Origin: Hyphomicrobiales bacterium
GTDB lineage: Bacteria > Pseudomonadota > Alphaproteobacteria > Rhizobiales > Xanthobacteraceae
DNA length: 35,546 bases
Assembly (NCBI GenBank): GCA_019075925.1
Contig: JAGXAC010000016.1
Coordinates: forward strand, 1-35,546
Direction of reading: 5' to 3'
In this document: in pieces, positions 8,570 through 16,423 of the stretch
How the letters are laid out: each line of letters begins with the position of its first letter
Numbering within the stretch: position 1 is the stretch's first letter
The notes under the pieces: generated by a model
Database searches by the model: none
What the model saw: only the letters and a program-made list of their open reading frames with translations
Told to the model about the DNA's origin: nothing
Program-made: the position numbers and the translations under genes

Positions 8570-9043
8570 CTAGCCTGGATTTACCGTGCCGTCTGACCGC
8601 GGCAACGGTCGCCAGCTCATGCGATACACCGGCTTGCCGGAGATCGAATTGGCGCCGGCGGCAGCAATGGAAAATCCCTGCTGCCGGTAAAACCCGATCG
8701 CGCGGTCGTTGTCGGTATTCACATCGAGGTCGAGGCCTAGCGGCGAAAGACGCTTGGCTTCCTCGATCAGTGCGGCACCGACGCCGGATCGCCATCGAGC
8801 CGGGGCAACGACAAGTTGATCAAGATAGCCGGTCTTCGGGTCGACGGTGGCGAAACCGATCATTTCGCGGTCGGCTTCGGCAACCGTAATCTCGCAGTTT
8901 GGCACCAGCTCGTCGCGCCATCGCCGGCGCCACCAGTCGAGCCGCTCGGCAAAGTTGATCTGCGGATAGGCCGCTTGCCAGGTCCGCAGCCAAAGGTCGT
9001 TCGCGGGGTCTTCGTCGCGCGCGTCGTAGCGGCGCAGCCGCAC
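8570..9043 (-). CDS. GNAT family N-acetyltransferase
   Basis: The 157-residue product shows the GNAT acetyl-CoA fold: LDQLVVAPARWRSGVGAALI is the beta4-alpha3 region with the pyrophosphate loop, and DVNTDNDRAIGFYRQQGF is the terminal conserved strand-helix. The substrate is unknown; it could be a small molecule, a peptide or a protein N-terminus. The GTG start is only one base from the stop of the MotB-like gene, and its GGAG ribosome site lies inside that gene. Translation is therefore probably coupled, and this context suggests a role linked to the envelope proteins or to the cyclase downstream (inference). Confidence 0.86.
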   Translation of the reverse strand: MRLRRYDARDEDPANDLWLRTWQAAYPQINFAERLDWWRRRWRDELVPNCEITVAEADREMIGFATVDPKTGYLDQLVVAPARWRSGVGAALIEEAKRLSPLGLDLDVNTDNDRAIGFYRQQGFSIAAAGANSISGKPVYRMSWRPLPRSDGTVNPG

Positions 9044-9044
9044 G

Positions 9045-10070
9045 CTACTTCTCCGTCAATTTCAGCTCGATGCGGCGATTGCGGCTGTAGGCTTCTTCGG
9101 TTGTGCCGGTATCGATCGGCTGGAATTCACCGAAACCGGCGGCGACCAGGCGTTGCGGCGAAACGCCCTTGCTGATCAGATATTGCACGACCGAAATCGC
9201 CCTTTCGGCCGACAGTTCCCAGTTCGATTTGAACGGCGAGTTCGCAGTCAGCGGGCGCACGTCGGTATGACCGTCGACTCGCAGGACCCAGTTGATTTCC
9301 GAAGGAATTTGCTTCTCGAGGTCGATCAGCGCGGAAGCGAGCTTGTCGAGTTCGGCACGGCCTTCCGGCCGCAGCACCGCTTGACCGGAATCGAAGAATA
9401 CCTCGGCTTGGAACACGAAACGGTCGCCGACCACGCGGATGTCGGGGCGGTTGCCTAGGATGTCGCGCAGTTTGCCGAAGAAGTCGGAGCGGTAGCGCGA
9501 CAGTTCCTGCACCCGCTGCGCCAAGGCCACATTGAGGCGTTGGCCGAGGTCGGCGATGTGCAGCTGCGATTCCTTTTCCTTCTGCTCGGATGCGCCCAGC
9601 GCCGCCTCGAGGGCGCCGATTTGCCGGCGCAATGCGCCGATCTGCTGATTGAGAATTTCGATCTGCGCCACGGCACGCGCGGTCGCTTCCTTCTCGAGGT
9701 CAAGTTGGGAGCCGAGCCGACCGACCTCGGCCTTGCCGGTGTCGGCGTTCTGCGCTCCTTCCGCTGCGCTGCGCAGCCGGTCGCGTTCGCCTTCGGCGGC
9801 GGACAGCGACGCGCGCAGATGTGCGACCTCGTCTTCGAGACTGGTTTTGCCGGTGCGCTCGAGCGAAAGCAGGTTGGACAGCCGGGTGATTTGCGCGTTG
9901 AGACGGGCCAGCGCGGTGTCTTTGCCGGCGACTTCCTGGGACAGGAAAAATTGCGCGACCATGAAGACAGTCAGCAGGAAGATGATGGACAGGATTAGCG
10001 TCGACAACGCGTCGACGAAACCCGGCCAGTAATTCATGCCGGTGTCGCGGCGGGTTCGGGAGAGCGCCAT
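9045..10070 (-). CDS. MotB/OmpA-like protein with long coiled coil
   Basis: The 341-residue protein has one N-terminal membrane helix with a MotB-like acidic residue at its start (FVDALSTLILSIIF, Asp about 20). A coiled coil of about 140 residues (45-190) follows, then a C-terminal OmpA-type peptidoglycan-binding domain (FFDSGQAVLRPEG, RVDGHTDVRPL, NRRIELKL). This is the design of a proton-channel stator subunit anchored to the cell wall. The extended coiled coil is unlike the short plug of flagellar MotB. No other flagellar gene is nearby. Its partner, the MotA-like protein, is encoded 24 bases upstream. An alternative ATG lies 11 codons in. Confidence 0.88.
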   Translation of the reverse strand: MALSRTRRDTGMNYWPGFVDALSTLILSIIFLLTVFMVAQFFLSQEVAGKDTALARLNAQITRLSNLLSLERTGKTSLEDEVAHLRASLSAAEGERDRLRSAAEGAQNADTGKAEVGRLGSQLDLEKEATARAVAQIEILNQQIGALRRQIGALEAALGASEQKEKESQLHIADLGQRLNVALAQRVQELSRYRSDFFGKLRDILGNRPDIRVVGDRFVFQAEVFFDSGQAVLRPEGRAELDKLASALIDLEKQIPSEINWVLRVDGHTDVRPLTANSPFKSNWELSAERAISVVQYLISKGVSPQRLVAAGFGEFQPIDTGTTEEAYSRNRRIELKLTEK

Positions 10071-10094
10071 GCGTTTTGCGCCTGTCTTTCAATC

Positions 10095-11075
10095 TCAGTC
10101 GGCGCGTTCGCGCGACAAAAGTTCCATGAAGCGCCTGATGTCGCCGTTGAGTTTCGATTGAGTGTCCGCCCAGTCGCGGATCATTTGCTGTTCGGCGCGC
10201 ATGTGCTGGACGAGACCCTGGATCGCCTCAGCAAGGTTGGCCATTGCCGCCGTTGTCGCCTTGCCGGAGCCGGCTTCGTTGATCGAGTTGCGTAACCGTT
10301 CGATGGCCTCGGTCATGCCGCCCGGCAGCGCGGCCACGGCGCTCGAGCCCGCCGCGTCGAGATCGTGCACAGTGGTGGCGAGCCAGTCTTCGAGGTTGTT
10401 GTAGAACCGGTTCTGCGCCTGGCTCGTCTGCAAATCGAGGAAGCCGAGGATGAGCGAACCGGCAAGCCCGAATAGCGACGACGAGAACGAAATGCCCATG
10501 CCGCCGAGCGGCGCCGCCAGTCCTTCCTTGAGGGCGTTGAACACCGTGTCGGCGTCGCCGCCGACGTTGAGATTGTTGATGATGCCGCCGACCGAGCCGA
10601 CCGTCTCGATCAGGCCCCAGAAGGTGCCAAGCAGGCCGAGAAAGACGAGCAGACCCGTCAGGTAGCGCGAAGTGTCGCGCGCTTCGTCAAGGCGGCTCGC
10701 CAGCGAGTCGAGGAAGGCGCGCATGATCTGTGCCGAAATCGTCATCCGGCCGGCGCGCTCGCCGCCGAGGATCATCGCCATCGGCGCCAGCAGGGTCGGC
10801 GGCCGCGCGGCGGGCACGGACGGATCGGCGCGCCGAAAGCTGTTGACCCAGGAAACTTCCGGAAACAAGCGGATCACCCGGACAAACGACAAGATAATGC
10901 CGATCAGCAAAACGCCGACGATTAATCCATTGAGCCAGGGATTGGCCATGAAGGCATTGAGGATCTGGTGCTGAAGGACAAAGGCGATCAACCCGCACAG
11001 AATCAGGAACACCAGCATCCGAACGAGGTAGATGCGAGGGGAGGCGAGTTTGACTTGATCGACGTTGTCCGCCAT
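10095..11075 (-). CDS. MotA/TolQ/ExbB-family proton-channel protein
   Basis: The 326-residue protein has about four membrane helices. The signature LGLLGTFWGLIETVGSV and the segment GMGISFSSSLFGLAGSLILG place it in the MotA/TolQ/ExbB superfamily. A helical cytoplasmic tail of about 90 residues follows (QGLVQHMRAEQQMIRDWAD). Paired with the MotB-like gene 24 bases downstream, it should form an ion-driven stator. The sequence is distinct from TolQ at 29 kb in the same window, so the organism carries at least two such machines. It is the first gene of the four-gene minus-strand unit, and a 12-bp inverted repeat lies about 40 bases before its ATG. Confidence 0.88.
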   Translation of the reverse strand: MADNVDQVKLASPRIYLVRMLVFLILCGLIAFVLQHQILNAFMANPWLNGLIVGVLLIGIILSFVRVIRLFPEVSWVNSFRRADPSVPAARPPTLLAPMAMILGGERAGRMTISAQIMRAFLDSLASRLDEARDTSRYLTGLLVFLGLLGTFWGLIETVGSVGGIINNLNVGGDADTVFNALKEGLAAPLGGMGISFSSSLFGLAGSLILGFLDLQTSQAQNRFYNNLEDWLATTVHDLDAAGSSAVAALPGGMTEAIERLRNSINEAGSGKATTAAMANLAEAIQGLVQHMRAEQQMIRDWADTQSKLNGDIRRFMELLSRERAD

Positions 11076-11115
11076 CGGCTTTCGCTTTGCGCCCGGTAGC
11101 CTAGTAGCCCAATTT

Positions 11116-11158
11116 TAACATTCGCATCCGCGGTCGGCGTAATCTCATGCGAATGTTA
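11116..11158. repeat. Inverted repeat, 12-bp arms
   Basis: TAACATTCGCAT at 11116-11127 is repeated as its exact reverse complement ATGCGAATGTTA at 11147-11158, with 19 bases between. It begins 41 bases before the ATG of the MotA-like gene, so it is either an operator for that gene or part of an interspersed extragenic element. Confidence 0.7.
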
Positions 11159-11209
11159 GAATGAAAAGGACCACTCGCAAAGATAAAGGCTTGGTGGAGC
11201 ATTACATTC

Positions 11210-11253
11210 GACATTCGCTTCATGAGTTTGCCGCCAGCCGGGGGGCGAATGTC
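11210..11253. repeat. Inverted repeat, 9-bp arms
   Basis: GACATTCGC (11210-11218) and GCGAATGTC (11245-11253) are exact reverse complements. They share the core CATTCGC with the inverted repeat 60 bases upstream, which suggests one degenerate palindromic element. Confidence 0.6.
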
Positions 11254-11262
11254 AAATCCGCT

Positions 11263-11284
11263 CCACGAGCTACCCACGAGCTAC
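11263..11284 (+). repeat. Tandem duplication, 2 x 11 bp
   Basis: CCACGAGCTAC occurs twice, back to back and without mismatch. It looks like a recent local duplication in non-coding DNA. Confidence 0.8.
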
Positions 11285-11390
11285 TATGGCACAGCCGCTA
11301 TTTTAAGAAAAACGCTGGAAAACGCGGCCTGCGCGCATCCGCCCGCAGTTTGAATGTGGCCGCCTTTGCGGCGCGGTGATGGCGCGCTGG

Positions 11391-12227
11391 TCAGGATCGT
11401 CCGGTGGATTTTGCCGGGGATGGCGACGCAGCTTCTTTGCCCGCGGCTTTCAGCAGCCGCAACAGTTCGCGGTGCATGGTTTCGTTGCCGGCGACGATGT
11501 TGCCTTGCGTCAGGATCGCCTCGCCGCCGTCGGCGTCGCTGACGAACCCGCCCGCTTCGCGCACCAGGAGGATGCCGGCGGCCATGTCCCACGGCGACAA
11601 ATCGCGTTCCCAGTAGGCGTCGAGGCGGCCGGCTGCGACCCAGGCGAGATCGAGCGTGGCGGCGCCGTACCGGCGCAGCCCGGCAAAGCTTTGCTGGGCG
11701 GCAAAGATCTCCCGGTGCGCGACAACAAGATCGCCACGGCCGAAGTGCGGCAGCCCGCAGGCGACCACCGCGTCGTCCAGACGCTGCCGTGCGGCGACGC
11801 GGATGCGACGGTCGTTGAGAAATGCTCCCTTGCCGCGCTCGGCGACGAACAATTCGTCGTTGGCCGGATTGTAGGTCAGCGCCGCGACGATCGCGCCGCT
11901 GCGTTCGAGCGCGATCGACACCGCGAAATGCGGTATCCCATGCAGGAAATTGGTGGTGCCGTCGAGCGGATCGACAATCCAGCGGTGCGTTTTGTCGGCA
12001 CCGGCATGGGTGCCGCCTTCCTCGCCGAGGAAGCCGTAATCCGGCCGCGCCTTGGCGAGTTCGGCGCGCACGAGTTCCTCGGCGCGGCGGTCTGCGGCGG
12101 TGACGAAGTTGCGCGGTCCCTTCAGCGAGACTTGCAGGTTCTCGACTTCGCCCAGGTCGCGCTTGAGGCTGCGGCCGGCGCGATAGGCGGCCTTGATCAT
12201 GACATTGAGGATTGCGGAGTGCGGCAT
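11391..12227 (-). CDS. suhB: Inositol monophosphatase family protein
   Basis: The 278-residue protein carries all motifs of the lithium-sensitive phosphatase family. These are LGEEGG, the metal site IVDPLDGTTNFLHGIP, and the C-terminal WERDLSPWDMAAG. It should remove phosphate from inositol monophosphate or related sugar phosphates with Mg2+. In other bacteria SuhB also acts in ribosomal RNA synthesis, which cannot be judged here. The gene name is given by similarity; other members of the family act on other phosphates. It is the last gene of a minus-strand group with the Sel1 and ThiE-like genes (62-base gap). Confidence 0.88.
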   Translation of the reverse strand: MPHSAILNVMIKAAYRAGRSLKRDLGEVENLQVSLKGPRNFVTAADRRAEELVRAELAKARPDYGFLGEEGGTHAGADKTHRWIVDPLDGTTNFLHGIPHFAVSIALERSGAIVAALTYNPANDELFVAERGKGAFLNDRRIRVAARQRLDDAVVACGLPHFGRGDLVVAHREIFAAQQSFAGLRRYGAATLDLAWVAAGRLDAYWERDLSPWDMAAGILLVREAGGFVSDADGGEAILTQGNIVAGNETMHRELLRLLKAAGKEAASPSPAKSTGRS

Positions 12228-12289
12228 GGCGCTTCGCTACCTGCGCCGCGGGCCGCGCGCAAGTCCGGCAGCAAACCGACGTGTCGCGC

Positions 12290-13228
12290 TCACGACGGCG
12301 GCGGTTTCTTCAGCCAGTCGAGCCAGACTTTGGCGGCATGCTCGCCCTCGGCGCGGGTGCCGGCGTCGAGGCTGTTGACGAAATCGTCGAGTTTCAGGTT
12401 GGTCTCGCCGCCCGCCTTGGAAATCAGGTGCCATTTCGTCGCCCCGGCCGGATCGCGCGGTGCGCCGCGGCCATCGGCGAGAATTCTGGCGTAGCGGTCC
12501 TGAGCAATCGGGTTACCGTGCAGCGCCGCCTTGTGAAACAGCGCCGCGGCGGCTTGCTCGTTTTTGGCGACGGTTTCGCCGTTGAATAGCGCGATCGCGT
12601 ATTCGACCTGCGCGTCGGCGTTGTCGGCGAGCGAGGCGAGCGACCACAATCGCACCGCCTCCTTCAGGTCTTTCGGCACGCCGCGGCCCTGCTTGTAAAG
12701 CGTGCCGAGCGCATATTGCGCTTCCGGATTGCCGGCATTCGACGCGATGCGAAGGAGTTCGGCGGCGTGCTTGAAGTCCTGCGGAAACAATTGGCCTTCC
12801 ATATAAAGGAGGGCGAGATTGTAGGCGGCGAGCGGATGGCCGAGCTTGGCCGCCGCGGCCAGCAATTTGGCGCCCGCTTCGCGGTCGCGCGGGCCGGCGC
12901 GGCCTTCCATCCGGAACATCGCCAGCGCGAACATCGCGTCGCGGTCGCCGCGGTCGGCGGCGAGCTTGTACCACTCCGCGGCCTTGGCGTCGTTGCGCGG
13001 GACGCAATAGCCGTCGGAATAAAGCTGGCCGAGAAGTGTCATCGACTTCGGGTCGCTCTCGGTCTCGACGTAATGCGTCGCCAGCGCGAAGGCGCGCAGG
13101 AAATTGCCGCGCTGGAATTCGCCATAGGCGTAGTCGGGTGTGGCGGTTGCGGCGGCGCATCGGGTCGCTGCGGCGATCGCCAATGCCGCCACGGGGACGA
13201 GGAGGGCTCTGCGGCGCGATGCCGTCAT
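12290..13228 (-). CDS. Exported Sel1-repeat (TPR-like) protein
   Basis: The 312-residue product has a signal peptide (RRRALLVPVAALAIAAATRC) and then about six Sel1-like repeats of 36 residues, for example LGQLYSDGYCVPRNDAKAAE and LGTLYKQGRGVPKDLKEAV. Such solenoids bind partner proteins, commonly in the periplasm. No enzyme motif is visible. The ATG at 13228 overlaps the TGA of the ThiE-like gene by four bases, which points to translational coupling. A cysteine close to the signal peptide end could make it a lipoprotein, but no clear lipobox is seen. Confidence 0.82.
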   Translation of the reverse strand: MTASRRRALLVPVAALAIAAATRCAAATATPDYAYGEFQRGNFLRAFALATHYVETESDPKSMTLLGQLYSDGYCVPRNDAKAAEWYKLAADRGDRDAMFALAMFRMEGRAGPRDREAGAKLLAAAAKLGHPLAAYNLALLYMEGQLFPQDFKHAAELLRIASNAGNPEAQYALGTLYKQGRGVPKDLKEAVRLWSLASLADNADAQVEYAIALFNGETVAKNEQAAAALFHKAALHGNPIAQDRYARILADGRGAPRDPAGATKWHLISKAGGETNLKLDDFVNSLDAGTRAEGEHAAKVWLDWLKKPPPS

Positions 13229-13866
13229 TGCGGAACGGTGGCCTCCGCGAGCCGGGCGGTTGCCGCCGCCACCGTTGCGGCCGCTGTTGCTTCGTTCGTC
13301 CATATCCAGTCACCGAGCGCGACAAAATCGGCTTTGGCCCGCGCCAGCGGGGCGACTTCGTCGAGGCCGGATGCGTAACCCACACAGGGCACTTCGAACA
13401 ATCCGGCCGACCAGGCAACGCGCTCTTCGACCGCATCGAAGGGCGGACGGTTGCCGTACGGGTTCGGTTCGCCGAACATGACGTAGTCGGCACCAGCCTG
13501 GCCGGCGAGCATGGCATCATGACGGCTGCGCAATCCGCCGCACCCGGCGATGCGGTCGGGTTTGAGCGAGCCGATGGCGGCGGTCAGCGCCTCGATGCCG
13601 GTGAGATGGGCGCCATCGGCGCCGGCCCGCGCCGCTAAATCGGGGTGTCCGTCGAGCACGACCGCGATGTCGCGGCGCTGCACGATTGCGGCGACGGACC
13701 TGGTTCGATTGATCAAGGAGCGCTCATCAGTCTCGGCAAGCCGCAACAAGAGTGCGGCGACGTCGCCGACTGCGAGTGCCGAGTCGAGGTGGCGCGCGAA
13801 GGCGGCGGTATCGGTCAATGGTGGCGTGATCAGATAGAGGCGGGGAGTTAAGGAGGGGGGTTGCAT
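13225..13866 (-). CDS. ThiE-like thiamine phosphate synthase family protein, active site altered
   Basis: The 213-residue sequence keeps the overall pattern of the ThiE TIM barrel: PRLYLITPP at the first strand, RAGADGAHLTG in the middle, and AGQAGADYVMFGEP near the phosphate site. Several usual residues differ. The VNDR motif reads LDGH, the HLGQxD segment reads HLTGIEA without its metal-binding Asp, and the GxSxH loop reads CGGLRSRHD. Activity as a thiamine phosphate synthase is therefore doubtful. No other thi gene is nearby. A GTG at 13878 is possible but lies inside a palindromic repeat arm, so ATG at 13866 is preferred. Confidence 0.75.
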   Translation of the reverse strand: MQPPSLTPRLYLITPPLTDTAAFARHLDSALAVGDVAALLLRLAETDERSLINRTRSVAAIVQRRDIAVVLDGHPDLAARAGADGAHLTGIEALTAAIGSLKPDRIAGCGGLRSRHDAMLAGQAGADYVMFGEPNPYGNRPPFDAVEERVAWSAGLFEVPCVGYASGLDEVAPLARAKADFVALGDWIWTNEATAAATVAAATARLAEATVPQ

Positions 13867-13873
13867 CGTATCC

Positions 13874-14010
13874 GTCACCCTGAGGTGCGAGCCACAATCG
13901 CGTTCATGCGCACCTTCGACGCGCTATGGCGAGCCGCGAAAGGCGACGGCCCCGGCGCTTGAGTGAGCATCCTTCGAGGCCCGCGCTGCGCGTGGGCACC
14001 TCGGGATGAC
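13874..14010. repeat. Extragenic palindromic element
   Basis: GTCACCCTGAGGTGC (13874-13888) and GCACCTCGGGATGAC (13996-14010) are inverted repeats with two mismatches in 15. The inner part has further GC-rich arms and the phrase CATCCTTCGAGG. Elements with this CCTGAGG...CCTTCGAGG wording are common between genes in Bradyrhizobium relatives. It fills the gap between fba and the ThiE-like gene and may act as a weak bidirectional terminator. Confidence 0.6.
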
Positions 14011-14076
14011 GGCTTGGCAATTCCGCCTCTTCGCTTTCCATCGACGGCCCCCGGTTTGTACCAGGGAAATACAGAT

Positions 14077-15102
14077 TCACGCCGCCTTTCGCTCGAGGTC
14101 GGCTTTCCATTTCCCAAGCGCGGCAAGTCCGTTCATCCGAGCGCGGTGGCCGAAGGCGCGTTGCGCCGCAGCCACATTCTCCGCCTTGCCCGACCAGGTC
14201 TTCTGCGGTGCGGCCTGCAAGGCGCGGCCGTAGGAGAAGGTCACGCGCCACGGCAGCGGTCCCATCTTGTTGATCGCGTCGAGGTGCGCGGTCGCTTCCT
14301 GGTCGGACTGTCCGCCGGACAAAAAGGCGATGCCCGGCACCGCGGCGGGGACACAGGCCTTGAGGATGCGCACGGTCTTCTCGGCCACCTCCTCGACCGA
14401 GGCGGTCTTGCTGGATTTCTTGCCGGGCACGATCATGTTCGGCTTGAGCACCATGCCTTCGAGCGGCACGCGCTGATAGAACAATTGCTCGAACACGGTC
14501 TTGAGCGCCAGTTCAGTCACCACGGCGCAGCGTTCGATGGTGTGATCGCCATCCATCAGCACCTCCGGCTCGACGATCGGCACGATGTCTTCGTCCTGGC
14601 AAAGCGCCGCGTAGCGCGCGAGCGCGTGCGCATTGGCATAAACACAGCCATAGCTCGGGATGCCCGGGCCGATATCGATCACCGCGCGCCACTTGGCGAA
14701 CTTGGCCCCGAGATTGCGATATTCCACCAGCCGCTCGCGCAAGCCGTCGAGGCCCTCGGTCACGACTTCGCCCGGAGCGAACGGCAGCGGGTAGGTTCCC
14801 TTGTCGACCTTGATGCCCGGCAGAGCGCCACATTGCGCGATCACTTTGACGAGCGGCGTGCCATCCTTGGCATTCTGGCGGATGGTCTCGTCATAGAGGA
14901 TGACGCCGGAAATGAACTTCGACATCGGTTCGGTGCTGCGGAACAGCATCTCGCGGTAATCGCGTCGAGCGATCGGTGTCGAGTCGACGCCGATGGCATC
15001 GAACCGCTTCTTCAGAGTGGCCGTCGATTCATCGGCGGCGAGAATGCCGCGGCCGGGAGCAACCATGGCTTCCGCCACCTTGTTCAGCTCGTTGAGATTC
15101 AT
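14077..15102 (-). CDS. fba: Class I fructose-bisphosphate aldolase
   Basis: The 341-residue enzyme has the class I signatures GRGILAADESTATLKKRF at the N-terminus, the Schiff-base lysine in GMVLKPNMIVPG, and FLSGGQSDQEATAHL near the C-terminus. It cleaves fructose 1,6-bisphosphate into the two triose phosphates and also works in reverse in gluconeogenesis. The start is set at 15102, where AGGA stands a few bases before the ATG; a 28-codon upstream extension contains a 15-bp tandem repeat and is probably leader. It follows pgk by 92 bases and closes the tkt-gap-pgk-fba block. Confidence 0.95.
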   Translation of the reverse strand: MNLNELNKVAEAMVAPGRGILAADESTATLKKRFDAIGVDSTPIARRDYREMLFRSTEPMSKFISGVILYDETIRQNAKDGTPLVKVIAQCGALPGIKVDKGTYPLPFAPGEVVTEGLDGLRERLVEYRNLGAKFAKWRAVIDIGPGIPSYGCVYANAHALARYAALCQDEDIVPIVEPEVLMDGDHTIERCAVVTELALKTVFEQLFYQRVPLEGMVLKPNMIVPGKKSSKTASVEEVAEKTVRILKACVPAAVPGIAFLSGGQSDQEATAHLDAINKMGPLPWRVTFSYGRALQAAPQKTWSGKAENVAAAQRAFGHRARMNGLAALGKWKADLERKAA

Positions 15103-15194
15103 CGCATCCTGCTCGATTTGATCATGCTTGATTTGGTCATGCCGGGCCGGCACGGCCGAGATTATTACCGCTGCCGTACGACTCAAACCCCGCC

Positions 15195-16397
15195 CTAGCG
15201 CGAGCCGGGGGATAATTTCAGCACCTCGACGCCCGGAAGCGCTTTACCTTCGAGCCATTCGAGGAAGGCGCCGCCTGCGGTGGAGGCATAGGTGAGGCGG
15301 TCCGTGACACCGGCGATATTGAGCGCCGCCAGCGTATCGCCGCCACCGGCGATACTGACAAGCTTGCCGGCCGCCGTGAGTTCCGCCGCCGCCTCGGCCA
15401 CTTCGACCGTGCCGTTGTCGAACGGCTCGAACTCGAAGGCGCCGAACGGACCGTTCCACAGCAGCGTCCTGGAACGGGCGAGAACCGAAACCACGTGCTC
15501 AATGCTGCGCGGCCCGATGTCGAGGATCATGTCGGCGGCGCCGACGCCGTCGACCGGGACGATACGCGAGGCGACATGTGCGGCGAGCTTCGGCGCCACC
15601 ACCGCATCGACCGGCAACACGATTTCGCGCCCGAGCAACTTCGCCTTGGCCAGAATGTCGCGCGCGGTCGGCATCAAGTCGCTTTCGCACAGCGACTTGC
15701 CGACGCTCTTGCCTTGCGCCGCCAGGAAGGTGTTGGCCATGCCGCCGCCGATGATCAATGTTTCGACCTTCGCCAGCAGATTGCCGAGCAGGTCGAGCTT
15801 GGTGGAAATCTTGGCGCCGCCGACGATGGCGGCCACCGGCCGCGTCGGCGTGTGCAGCGCCTTCGCCAGCGCCTCGAGCTCGGCCTGCATGGCACGCCCG
15901 GCATAGGCCGGCAGCTTATGGCCAAGGCCCTCGGTCGAGGCGTTGGCCCGGTGTGCGACCGAGAACGCGTCGTTGACGTAAATATCGCCGAGCCGGGCGA
16001 GGGCGGCGACGAAATCCGGATCGTTCTTGACCTCGCCGCTGTGGAAGCGGGTGTTTTCCAGGCACAGAATATCGCCCGGCTTCATGGCGCCAACCGCGCG
16101 TTCGGCAACTTCGCCGATACAATCCTCGGCGAAACCGACCGGCCGGCCGATCACGCGGGCAGCCGCGGCGACGATCCGCTTGAGCGAGGCTTGCGGGTCG
16201 CGCCCCTTGGGCCGGTCGAAATGCGACAGCAGGATAACCTTGCCGCCGCGGTCGGCGATTTCCCGGACGGTCGGCGCCGTGCGCTCGATCCGCGTCACGT
16301 CGGAGAGGCCGCCGTCATTCATCGGCACGTTGAGATCGACGCGCACCAGCACGCGCTTGCCCGTCACGTCGGCGTCGTCGAGGCTGCGAAAAGACAT
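15195..16397 (-). CDS. pgk: Phosphoglycerate kinase
   Basis: The 400-residue enzyme contains VRVDLNVPM, the substrate loop SHFDRPKG, GGAKISTKLDLL, the nucleotide site NGPFGAFEFEPF, and the glycine-rich SIAGGGDTLAAL. It transfers phosphate between 1,3-bisphosphoglycerate and ADP. The length is normal for bacteria. An upstream in-frame start at 16481 would run into the end of gap, so the ATG at 16397 is used, leaving 26 bases to gap. No clear ribosome site is seen, so translation may be coupled to gap. Confidence 0.96.
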   Translation of the reverse strand: MSFRSLDDADVTGKRVLVRVDLNVPMNDGGLSDVTRIERTAPTVREIADRGGKVILLSHFDRPKGRDPQASLKRIVAAAARVIGRPVGFAEDCIGEVAERAVGAMKPGDILCLENTRFHSGEVKNDPDFVAALARLGDIYVNDAFSVAHRANASTEGLGHKLPAYAGRAMQAELEALAKALHTPTRPVAAIVGGAKISTKLDLLGNLLAKVETLIIGGGMANTFLAAQGKSVGKSLCESDLMPTARDILAKAKLLGREIVLPVDAVVAPKLAAHVASRIVPVDGVGAADMILDIGPRSIEHVVSVLARSRTLLWNGPFGAFEFEPFDNGTVEVAEAAAELTAAGKLVSIAGGGDTLAALNIAGVTDRLTYASTAGGAFLEWLEGKALPGVEVLKLSPGSR

Positions 16398-16423
16398 GTT
16401 CGAGACGAACCGGCCCAGCGCGT

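Larger units (their letters stand above)
11076..11390 (+). other. Gene-free region with several short repeats
   Basis: No credible gene is present; a 72-codon open frame at 11161-11379 has no ribosome site and is built from repeats. The stretch contains five copies of CATTCG or its complement, arranged as an inverted pair (11116-11158) and a further group (11202-11253), plus an 11-bp tandem duplication (11263-11284). It should also hold the promoter of the MotA-like gene. Confidence 0.6.

Noticed and set aside
7443-11075. Zorya-type antiphage system because of the MotA/MotB-like pair with a coiled coil
   Set aside because: No ZorC, ZorD or ZorE helicase/nuclease partner is present; the neighbours are a GNAT enzyme and a cyclase. 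The coiled coil is in the MotB-like partner, not the MotA-like tail.
11161-11379. 72-codon open frame in the gene-free stretch
   Set aside because: It consists mostly of repeats and has no ribosome site or recognisable domain.
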